This document shows, piece by piece, positions 1 through 8,800 of a DNA stretch of 64,000 bases (the first letter of the stretch is position 1; the number at the start of each line of letters is the position of its first letter). This DNA is from Variovorax sp. 679 (GTDB lineage Bacteria > Pseudomonadota > Gammaproteobacteria > Burkholderiales > Burkholderiaceae_C). Position numbers and translations under genes: made by a program. The notes under the pieces were generated by a model, which was not told where the DNA came from, did no database searches, and worked only from the letters and a program-made list of their open reading frames with translations. Location of the stretch: the NCBI RefSeq assembly GCF_003952185.1, contig NZ_RXFS01000004.1:496001-560000 (forward strand). The letters run 5' to 3'.

Positions 1-1
1 C

Positions 2-1795
2 TCGGCCGACACCGTGCGCGACGTGCGTGGCTTCGCCGTCAAGTTCTACACCCGCGAGGGCAACTACGACCTCGTGGGCAACAACATCCCGGTGTTCTTC
101 ATCCAGGACGCGATGAAGTTCCCCGACCTCATCCACGCCGTCAAGCCCGAGCCGCACCACGAGATGCCGCAGGCCGCGAGCGCGCACGACACCTTCTGGG
201 ACTTCGCCTCGCTGATGCCCGAGAGCACCCACATGCTGATGTGGGCCATGAGCGACCGCGCCATCCCGCGCAGCCTGCGCATGATGGAAGGCTTCGGCGT
301 GCACACCTTCCGCCTCGTCAACAGCCGCGGCGAGAGCCATTTCGTGAAATTCCACTGGAAGCCGAAGCTCGGTGTGCACGGCCTGGCATGGGACGAGGCG
401 CAGAAGATCGCCGGCAAGGACGCCGACTTCCACCGCCGCGACCTGTGGGAAGCCATCGAGAACGGCGACTTCCCCGAGTGGGAGCTCGGCGTGCAGCTGA
501 TTCCGCAGGACAGGGAGCATTCACTGGGCTTCGACCTGCTCGACCCCACCAAGCTCATTCCGGAAGAGATGGTGCCGGTGCAGAAGATCGGCCGGCTGGT
601 GCTCAACCGCAACCCCGACAACTTCTTCGCCGAGACCGAGCAGGTGGCCTTTCACCCCGGCCACCTCGTGCCAGGCATCGACTTCAGCAACGACCCGCTG
701 CTGCAGGGGCGACTCTTCTCGTACACCGACACGCAGATCTCGCGCCTGGGCGGCGCCAACTTCCACGAGCTGCCGATCAACAAGGGCGTGTGTCCCTTCC
801 ACAACTTCCAGCGCGACGGTATGCACCGCCAGATCATCGCGCGCGGCCAGGTGGCCTACGAGCCCAACACGCTGGGCAGCGGCACCGAGTTCCGCGTGGA
901 CGGCGGCAGCCACGGTTTCCAGTCTTTCCCCGAGGAGATCGAACCGCCCAAGGTGCGGCGCCGCAGCGCTTCGTTCGACGACCACTTCACGCAGGCGCGC
1001 CTGTTCTTCGAGAGCCAGAGCGCGGCCGAGAAGGAGCACATCGTCGCGGCCTTCCGCTTCGAGCTGTCGAAGCTGGAGGTGCCGGCCATCCGCCAGCGCG
1101 TGGTCGACAACCTCGCGCACGTCGACGAGAAACTCGCGCGCCGCGTGGCCGAACCGCTGGGCATCGGCGAGCCCGATGCGAAGGCCGCGGCCGGCCGTGC
1201 GGGTTTTCGCGAACACCGCATCGAGCTGCCCGTCGACGAGTCGCCCGCGCTGAGCATGGCCGGCAGCGGCGACGGATCCGTGCGCACGCGCAAGGTCGCG
1301 ATCCTCGTGGCCGATGGCGTCGACTCGGCCTCGCTCAAGCCGATCCGCGACGCGCTCGAGCAGGCCGGCGCGCAATGCAAGGTGGTGGGGCCGCGACTGG
1401 GCACCGTGGCCAGCGCATCGAAGCGCCAGATCGACGTGGACGCGACCTTCGCCAACACGCCCTCGGTGATGTTCGACGCCGTGCTGGTGCCGGCCGGCAG
1501 CGAAGGCGCCGCCGCGCTCGCGGCCATCGGCGACGCGGTGCACTTCGTGCTGGAGGCCTACAAGCACTGCAAGGCGATCTGCACGGTGGGCGAGGGTGCG
1601 CGGCTGCTGTCCACGCTCGGCATCGCCGAAGACACGCCGGCCGACGAGCTGCCCGCGGGCCTGGTGGTGGCCGCAACGCCGGTCACCAACCTGGGCGACA
1701 GCACGAGCGCGACGGACATCGCGCACCGCTTCATCGCCGCCATCGCGAAGCACCGGCACTGGGACCGCGCGAACACCGACGCCGTGCCAGCTTAG
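2..1795 (+). CDS. katE: Large-subunit catalase (HPII type), 5' truncated by window edge
   Basis: Haem catalase that splits hydrogen peroxide to water and oxygen, probably cytoplasmic. The reading frame is open to the first bases of the window and already reads [15 protein letters not shown], a conserved internal catalase stretch, so the true start and the catalytic histidine lie to the left. Visible are the distal-pocket asparagine motif VGNNIPVFF, the proximal haem-ligand tyrosine in RLFSYTDTQ (Tyr codon at 722), and the NFHELPIN and [10 protein letters not shown] blocks. After about residue 415 a second domain begins ([17 protein letters not shown]), the class-I glutamine-amidotransferase-like (DJ-1 fold) tail typical of the large-subunit E. 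coli KatE/HPII group. The small-subunit catalases lack this tail. The stop is at 1793-1795, and 144 bases separate it from the next gene. Confidence 0.95.
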   Translation, partial: SADTVRDVRGFAVKFYTREGNYDLVGNNIPVFFIQDAMKFPDLIHAVKPEPHHEMPQAASAHDTFWDFASLMPESTHMLMWAMSDRAIPRSLRMMEGFGVHTFRLVNSRGESHFVKFHWKPKLGVHGLAWDEAQKIAGKDADFHRRDLWEAIENGDFPEWELGVQLIPQDREHSLGFDLLDPTKLIPEEMVPVQKIGRLVLNRNPDNFFAETEQVAFHPGHLVPGIDFSNDPLLQGRLFSYTDTQISRLGGANFHELPINKGVCPFHNFQRDGMHRQIIARGQVAYEPNTLGSGTEFRVDGGSHGFQSFPEEIEPPKVRRRSASFDDHFTQARLFFESQSAAEKEHIVAAFRFELSKLEVPAIRQRVVDNLAHVDEKLARRVAEPLGIGEPDAKAAAGRAGFREHRIELPVDESPALSMAGSGDGSVRTRKVAILVADGVDSASLKPIRDALEQAGAQCKVVGPRLGTVASASKRQIDVDATFANTPSVMFDAVLVPAGSEGAAALAAIGDAVHFVLEAYKHCKAICTVGEGARLLSTLGIAEDTPADELPAGLVVAATPVTNLGDSTSATDIAHRFIAAIAKHRHWDRANTDAVPA

Positions 1796-1939
1796 TCCTT
1801 TAGCGCTAGACCGTATTGCGAATAGGCGCGGCAAAAGGCCACTCCTAGACTTCGCCCCCACGAGGCCTGAACGGCGCGCACTTTCGCCGCGTCGAGCATC
1901 CGCGGCACAGCGGCTGCATGGGCCACGGGCGGGGGTCCA

Positions 1940-4087
1940 ATGGCGTGGTTTTCGAGATGGGGATGGGAGTGCCCTGCACGTCGCCGTGCGGGAGTCGCGG
2001 GTGCACTCGGTCTGGCATGCATTCTTCTCGCGGGCTACGGCTCCGTGGCATCGGCGCAGCAGCAGGCGACGAGCGCCGAGGCCGCGGCCAGCAGGATGGA
2101 GCAGGCCCGCCTTGCGGACACCGACACCCTGCTGGCCCTGACCAGCGAAGGCGCGGTGCTCTACGGGCAGGACTCGGTCAAGCTCTCGGGCTACCAGTAC
2201 TGCAGCCAGGCCGTCGCGCTGGCCGAGGCGGGCGAGTTCCGCCAGAGCGTGCGCGCCGCGAGCAAGGCGCTGCACCTGGCCAACGCCACCAACGATCCCA
2301 ACCTGATGGCCATGGCCAATCGCGACCTGGCCATCGTCTACAGCTACTCGGGCCAGCTCGAGAAGGCCGAGGAATTCGCACGCGAAGCGCTCAGGCATCA
2401 GGCGCGCGACCCCAAGCTGGTGGTCGGCCCCGTGCAGAAGGTGATCGGCGACGTGCGCTCGCGCCGCGGCGATTACTCCGGCGCGGTGCTCAGCTATGAC
2501 GAGGCACTGGCCAACAGTTCGCAGCGCTATGCGCCGCTGGTGCAGGCATCGCTGGTCAATGCGCTGATCGAATCGGGCGACCCGGCACGGGCGCGCGAGG
2601 TGCTCGGCACCATGGCTCCGCCGAAGGACGCGCCGCTCACCGCGCAGCTCGACCGCACCCGCGCGCGCCTGCTGCTGGCCGAGAACAAGCCCGCCGAAGC
2701 GCGCGATGCGTACCGCGCGCTCACCGCGCGCCAGGTGGGCGCCGACACCGAGTACTACCGCCTCTGGGCCTGGGACGGCGTGGCGCGCAGCGAACTCGCG
2801 CTGGGCCAGAAACAGGCCGCCGCCGAGGCCGTGGGCCGTGCGCTGGGCGACGTCGACAAGGTGCGCGCCAGGTTCCGCAGCGAGGAATTCAAGATGGGCC
2901 TGTTCTCGGACCTGCAGACGGTGTTCGAGCGCGGCGTGGCCATCTACAGCGACGCGGGCGATGCGCGCCAGGCCTTCGAGGTGAGCGAGCACAGCCGCTC
3001 GCGCGCGCTGCTCGACGCGGTGCGCGGCCGCGCGAAGATCAACGAGCAGGCCGCCACCACCGTCGACCTGGCCACGCTGCAGCGCACGCTGGCGGCCGAC
3101 GAGCGCGTGGTGCAGTTCCATTCGCTGCCCGACCGTCTCGTGGTGTGGGTCGTGAGCCCGGACGGCATTGCCGAGAAGACGGTGGCGGTGAAGCGCGACG
3201 AGCTCAACGAGCTGGTCGAGACCTTCCGCAATTCCATCGTGCGTGGCCGCCGCACCGCCATCACCAATGCGGACAAGCTGGGCGCCGCGCTGCTCGGGCC
3301 GCTCGGGCTTGCGCCGGGGCAGCGGCTGATCGTGGTGCCGCACGGGCCGCTGCACTACCTGCCGTTCCAGGCGCTTCGGCTCGACGGCCGCTACATCATC
3401 GAGACGCACCCGGTGGCGGTGGCGCCGTCGATGAGCATCGCGGTGCAGCTCGCGCAGCGCACGCCGCGCGTGAACGCATCGCTCACCGCATTCGGCAATC
3501 CGCGCATCGAGGACAAGTACGACCTGCCCGGCGCCGAGACCGAGGTGAAGCAGCTCGCGCGACTGTTCCCGCGCAACGCGGTGTACATGGGCGCGGCCGC
3601 CACCAAGACCCAGTTCCGCGACGTGGCCGCGCGCTCGCCGCTGATGCACGTGGCGGCGCACGCCGAGGCCGACGCCGTCGATCCGCTGTACTCGCGCATC
3701 CTGCTGGCCAACGAGGGCGGCAAGCAGAACTTCCTGGAGGCGCACGAGATCCTCGGGCTGCCGATGGACAGCACCGCGCTGGTCACGCTCTCGGCCTGCG
3801 AGTCGGGTCTCGGTCGCATCGCGCAGGGCGACGAGGTGCTGGGCTTCACGCGCTCGTTTCTCTCGGCCGGCAGCTCCAGCCTGATCGCCTCGCTGTGGCC
3901 GGTGTCGGACGACGCCACGGCCGTGCTCATGAGCACGCTCTACGGCGAGCTCTCGAAGGGCCGCGACATCCAGAAGGCCATGCAGGCCGGGCAGCTCGCG
4001 GTGCTGAAGGATCCCAAGATGTCCCATCCCTTCTTCTGGGCGCCGTTCAACCTGATCGGCAACTGGCGCTTGACGGTCGGGAGTTGA
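1940..4087 (+). CDS. Exported TPR-CHAT domain protein (caspase-like protease fold)
   Basis: A 715-residue protein with an N-terminal export signal (hydrophobic stretch GALGLACILLAGYGS, probable cleavage after VASA near residue 39), then helical TPR-like repeats at about 80-330 and a C-terminal CHAT domain at about 385-710. The CHAT dyad is intact: His574 in HVAAHAEAD and Cys620 in LSACESGLG. CHAT domains belong to the caspase/separase clan, and TPR-CHAT proteins are usually proteases controlled through the TPR part. The gene ends one base before the TpsB gene, which is followed two bases later by the TpsA gene, so the three look co-transcribed. The export signal places the protein in the periplasm or envelope with the TPS system. 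A role in processing or controlling the TpsA exoprotein is an inference. The ATG is chosen because it begins directly before the signal sequence. Confidence 0.88.
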   Translation: MAWFSRWGWECPARRRAGVAGALGLACILLAGYGSVASAQQQATSAEAAASRMEQARLADTDTLLALTSEGAVLYGQDSVKLSGYQYCSQAVALAEAGEFRQSVRAASKALHLANATNDPNLMAMANRDLAIVYSYSGQLEKAEEFAREALRHQARDPKLVVGPVQKVIGDVRSRRGDYSGAVLSYDEALANSSQRYAPLVQASLVNALIESGDPARAREVLGTMAPPKDAPLTAQLDRTRARLLLAENKPAEARDAYRALTARQVGADTEYYRLWAWDGVARSELALGQKQAAAEAVGRALGDVDKVRARFRSEEFKMGLFSDLQTVFERGVAIYSDAGDARQAFEVSEHSRSRALLDAVRGRAKINEQAATTVDLATLQRTLAADERVVQFHSLPDRLVVWVVSPDGIAEKTVAVKRDELNELVETFRNSIVRGRRTAITNADKLGAALLGPLGLAPGQRLIVVPHGPLHYLPFQALRLDGRYIIETHPVAVAPSMSIAVQLAQRTPRVNASLTAFGNPRIEDKYDLPGAETEVKQLARLFPRNAVYMGAAATKTQFRDVAARSPLMHVAAHAEADAVDPLYSRILLANEGGKQNFLEAHEILGLPMDSTALVTLSACESGLGRIAQGDEVLGFTRSFLSAGSSSLIASLWPVSDDATAVLMSTLYGELSKGRDIQKAMQAGQLAVLKDPKMSHPFFWAPFNLIGNWRLTVGS

Positions 4088-4088
4088 A

Positions 4089-5819
4089 ATGAAAGTCCGT
4101 CAACGTCCCACACCGATCGCCTTCGCTGTCACGGCCCTCGTCGGCGCGACCCTGCTGATTGCGGCCCAGCGCACGCACGCCGCCGATGCGGACAGCAGCG
4201 GCACCGAACTGCTGCCCACCAAGGATCCCTGCGGCAGTTGCGACCGGCCCATTGCGCAGGCCCCGACCGGCACCGTCGCCCCGCAGAGCCTGCCCGCGCC
4301 GCCCCGCAACACGGGTGGTGCAGCAGGCGCGACATTCAAGCTCAACGACCTGCGCCTCAACGGCGTGAAGGCGCTGAGCAACGAGGAGCTGCAGGCCATC
4401 ACCGGCCCGTACATCGGCCGCGACGTCACGCTCACCGACCTGGAAGAACTCGCCAAGGCCATCACCGCCCGCTACAAGGAGCGAGGCTACTTCCTCGCGC
4501 AGGCCGTGGTGCCGGTGCAGACGGTGCGCGACGGCATCGTCGAGATCAGCGTGATCGAGGGCCGCCTCGGCAAGGTCGACGTGACGGTCGCGCCCGATGC
4601 GCCGATTGCCGAGTCGCGCGTGCGCGGCTTCCTCGCACCGCTGCAGCCGGGTGCCGCCGTGAGCGCGCCGGACTACGAGCGCGCGATGCTGCTGCTGTCG
4701 GACCAGCCCGGCATCAAGGTGTCCTCGGGCCTGCAGGAAGGCACGCAGCCGGGCACCACCGACCTCGCGGTGGAAGTGACCGCCGCGCCGCGCTGGGCCT
4801 TCACCGCCGAGGGCGACAACCACGGCACCAAGGAGTCGGGCCGCTATCGCGTCGGTGGGACCGCGCGCTGGCTCAGCCCGTTCGGCATCGGCGACAACCT
4901 CGACATGCGCCTGATGGTCTCCAACAGCAACGCGTTGCAGTTCGGCCGCATCGCCTACGAGGCGCCCATCGGCACCAGCGGGCTGCGCGCGGGCGTGGGC
5001 CTCTCGCGCGTGAGCTACGAGCTGGGTGGCCAGTTCGCCGACCTCGATGCGCGCGGCCGCGCCAACGTGCTCGACTTCTCGCTGAGCTACCCGGTGATCC
5101 GCCAGCGGCAGCAGAACCTGTTCCTGCGCCTGGGCGTCGACGTGAAGGACCTCACCGACGAACTGCGCGCGGCCGACTTCAACTCGAAGAAGCGCGTCAA
5201 CGGCCTCAGCCTGGGCTGGACCTGGGAGCGCCGCGACGAGCTGCTGGGCGGCGGCTACTGGGCCAGCTCCGGCACGCTGTACCACGGCAACCTCTCGATC
5301 CGAGATCCGGAAAGCCGCGACTTCGACCGGGGCGTCACGGGCCATCACACCGAAGGCGGCTTCACCAAGCTGAGCTTCCAGTTCTCGCGACTGCAGGCCA
5401 TCGTGCCGCGCCATTCGCTGTACCTGTCCGTCGGCGGCCAGTGGGCCAGCAAGAACCTCGACGCTTCGGAAAAGCTCGCGCTCGGCGGCGCGCGCGCGGT
5501 ACGCGCCTACCCTTCCGGCGAACTGCTGGTGGACCAGGGCGTGATCGGCACGGTCGAATGGCGCTGGTCGTTCAACGAGGAGCTCACGCCCTTCCTGTTC
5601 TACGACGCCGCGCACGGAAAGATCGTGCGCAACCCGACGCCCTATGACGGCGTCAACAGCCACAGCCTGCGCGGCTACGGCGTGGGCCTGAGCTGGTCGC
5701 GCCCGGGCAACTTCTCGATCAACGCGACGCTGGCCTGGCGCGCGGGCACGCCGCCTGCACAGACCGACGGCGGCGGGCGCAACCCGCGCCTCTACGTGCA
5801 GCTCATCAAGGCGTTCTGA
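4089..5819 (+). CDS. Two-partner secretion transporter, ShlB/FhaC/HecB family (TpsB)
   Basis: Outer-membrane 16-strand barrel that exports its TpsA partner from the periplasm to the cell surface. The 576-residue protein has a signal peptide ending near AQRTHA (residue 31) and a linker with PCGSC. A POTRA_2 domain follows at about 83-158 (FKLNDLRLNGVKALSNEEL onward, with AKAITARYKERGYF). The C-terminal barrel ends in an aromatic residue (QLIKAF), as usual for outer-membrane proteins. AVRAYPSGE near residue 475 matches the conserved VRGY-like tip of the L6 loop of this family. The start lies one base after the stop of the CHAT gene and the stop is two bases before the TpsA start, so translation is probably coupled. 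Its cargo is almost certainly the adjacent large exoprotein. Confidence 0.93.
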   Translation: MKVRQRPTPIAFAVTALVGATLLIAAQRTHAADADSSGTELLPTKDPCGSCDRPIAQAPTGTVAPQSLPAPPRNTGGAAGATFKLNDLRLNGVKALSNEELQAITGPYIGRDVTLTDLEELAKAITARYKERGYFLAQAVVPVQTVRDGIVEISVIEGRLGKVDVTVAPDAPIAESRVRGFLAPLQPGAAVSAPDYERAMLLLSDQPGIKVSSGLQEGTQPGTTDLAVEVTAAPRWAFTAEGDNHGTKESGRYRVGGTARWLSPFGIGDNLDMRLMVSNSNALQFGRIAYEAPIGTSGLRAGVGLSRVSYELGGQFADLDARGRANVLDFSLSYPVIRQRQQNLFLRLGVDVKDLTDELRAADFNSKKRVNGLSLGWTWERRDELLGGGYWASSGTLYHGNLSIRDPESRDFDRGVTGHHTEGGFTKLSFQFSRLQAIVPRHSLYLSVGGQWASKNLDASEKLALGGARAVRAYPSGELLVDQGVIGTVEWRWSFNEELTPFLFYDAAHGKIVRNPTPYDGVNSHSLRGYGVGLSWSRPGNFSINATLAWRAGTPPAQTDGGGRNPRLYVQLIKAF

Positions 5820-5821
5820 CC

Positions 5822-8800
5822 ATGAAGCAACGCAACCGATTCACACAACGGCGGCTGCAGCTGCGGCCCATCGCGCTGTCGCTGATCTGCGCGGGCGCCG
5901 CGCCGGCCATGGCGCAGGTGCTGCCCACGGGCTTCAACTCCATTGCCGGCGGCGTCACCATGACGCAGAGCGGCAGCGTGATGAGCATCAACCAGCCGAT
6001 GATGCGTGGCATCGCGAACTGGCAGACCTTCTCCATCGGCGCGGGCGGCACGGTCAACATCGCGCAGCCCAGCACGCGCGCCGTGCTGCTCAACCGCGTG
6101 GTGGGCGACGGCGTGACCATCCAGGCGTCGCGCATCGACGGCGCGCTGAGGACATCGCTGATCGGCAATCCGAACCTGCCGGGCGGCAGCGTGTTTCTCA
6201 TCAACCCGAGCGGCATCGTGTTCGGCAACGGTTCGTCGGTCAACGTGGGCGGGCTTGTGGCCTCCACGCTGGACATCGCCAACAGCAACTTCATGCCCGC
6301 GGGCTCGGAGAACAAGGCCTTCGACAAGAGCGAGCAGCTGGTCTTCGTGGGGCCGGCGAACAGCGTGGCGCAGGTGCGGCTGGAGCAGGGGGCCTCGATC
6401 ACCGCCTCGCCGGGCGGCACCGTGGCACTGGTCGGCGGCTCGGTGCGCAACGATGGCGAGATCAATGTTGCGCGCGGCTCGGTGGGCCTGGTGTCGGCCA
6501 GCAAGCTCTCGATGAACCTGGACTTCGACGGCGACGGGCTCACCACATTCAAGGTGCCGCTGGACGGGCAGACCACCTTCAAGCTCGCCGACCTGCAGGC
6601 CACCGACAAGACCACCACTGCACAGCTCATGAACACGAGCACCGGCAAGGTCACGGCCGACGGTGGCCGCGTGGTGCTGATGGCGGCCGCGGCCGACGTG
6701 GACGCTCGCCAGCTCGTGGTGAGCCAGACTGGGGTGATCCGCGCCCGCTCGCTGTCCACGCGCAACGGCGAGATCGTGCTCGACGGCGGCCAGTCGAGCG
6801 CGCGCAGCAACGAGATGCTGCTGGGTGGCACCATCGACGCGACCGGCTCCGAGGCCGGCGTGGCCGGCGGTTCGATCACCGCGAGCGCCGACTACGTGCG
6901 GCTGTCCGGACTGACGGCGGACGCCAGCGGAAGCAAGGGCGGCAGCATCCAGGTGACCGGCAACGCCGCGGTGAGCATGTCGCCCGATTCGGCGCTGCGC
7001 GCCAACGCCACCGGCGAGAACGGCCAGGGCGGCACGGTGAGCCTGAGCGCAGACTACACGCACGTCTCCGGCCAGATCCAGGCGCGCGGCGCGGGCAGCG
7101 GCGCAGGCGGCACCATCACCACCACGGCCCGGCAGGTCGAGGTGACGGAGCTCGCGCAGATCGACGCGGCGGGCGGCGCGAGCGGCGCCAACGGCACCTG
7201 GGTGGTCGAGTCGAAGGGCACGCTCAACGTGGACAACACCGTGCCGGCGTACGACCCGAACGACTACGGGCTGAACACGGCCGACACGCGCGTGAGCTCC
7301 ACCGCCATCGGCAATGCGCTGGGCCGCTCCACCGACGTGAAGCTGCGCACCGGCTCCAACGACGGCGAGTCGAACGACGTGGTGTTCCAGGACAACGCGA
7401 GCATCGTCAAGTCCGAGGGGCGCGACGCGCGCCTCACGGTCGATTCGCTGCGCGACATCCGCATGGGCAGCGGCTCCTCGATCCGCTCGGAGAGCGGCGC
7501 GCTGCACGTGGACTTCGACGCCAACTCGAACAGCGGCAAGAACGGCGGCGTGATCGAGCTCGACAACGCGAGCATCGCCACCAACGGCGGCAACATCCGC
7601 TTCTACGGCCAGGGCGATCCGGTCAACGGCTACGCGGTCGGCGGCATCGCGCCCACCGATGGCGGGCCGAATGTCGGGCGCGCGGGCATCTCGCTGTTCG
7701 ACAGCTCGCTGAACACCTGCGCGATGGCCTCCGGCAACTGTGGCGGCAGCGGCTCCATCACGCTGCGCGGGCAGGGCACCAGCACCTCGGCGGGCGATCC
7801 GAGCTACTACGTGAGCTCCGACGGCGTGCAAGTCTCGGGCAGCAGCCTGACCACCGGCGCGGGCAACATCTCGATCACCGGCGCGGGCGGCATCGGCGCG
7901 GGCGGCGTCCTGATGGACAGCACCGAGAGCAACGACACGGTGCTGCGCACCGGCACCGGCGACGTGAGCATCACCGGCAGCTCGCGCAGCTGGACCGCCA
8001 CCGACCCTGTCGCTGTGTACGGCGGCACGGTGGACTTCGTCGACAGCTCCTTCCCCGACGTGACCACGAGCAACATCGGCGGCATCTCGATGCGCGGCGC
8101 GACCATCGACGCAGGCGGGCGCGTGGCCATCGACGGCACCGGCAGCGACATGCAGGGGCTGACCGCGAACAGCGCCTTCCTGACCTCGGCGTCGGCTGCC
8201 AACGGCGGCGCCGGCGTGACCTACGCCGCCGGCAACGGCGTGACCATCTTCGGCGGCAGCATCACGGCTGGCAAGGGGCGCGACATATCGATCTCCGGCA
8301 CGGCGGGCGGCAAGGGTTTCGACGTGGCGAACGGCACCGCGACCATCGGCGGCGACGCATCGGCGGTGGCGCTCGCCATGGAAGCAGGCGGCACCGTGCG
8401 CGCCGAGGGCGGGCGCATCGCGATCGACGGACGCGGCGGCGACGTGCGCGTGGGGCGCGTGAATGTGCGCGACGTGCCCTCGGGCACCGTCTTCCTGCCG
8501 GTGCTCGATGTGTCGAGCAGCACAGGCGCGGGCGGCACCGTCAGCCTCGCCGGGCGCAACGTGCTGGTGCTCGATTCGTTCGACAACGTGACCACCATCG
8601 ACGCGGGCGGCGCGGGCCAGTCCGGCACCATCGACGTGCGCGCCACCGGCACCATCGCCATCAGCGACCAGGCCAGCCTGCGCGCCGACGCGAAGTCGGC
8701 CACCGGCAACGGCGGCACGATCAACGTGATCGCGGGCGACACGCTGCGCGGCTACGGCAGCCTGTCGGCACGCGGCGGTGCCAGCGGAGGCAACGGCGGC

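Noticed and set aside
521..4027. 1168-codon minus-strand frame across katE and the CHAT gene
   Set aside because: It crosses two real plus-strand genes and their gap. Its composition is that of a shadow frame with no motif.
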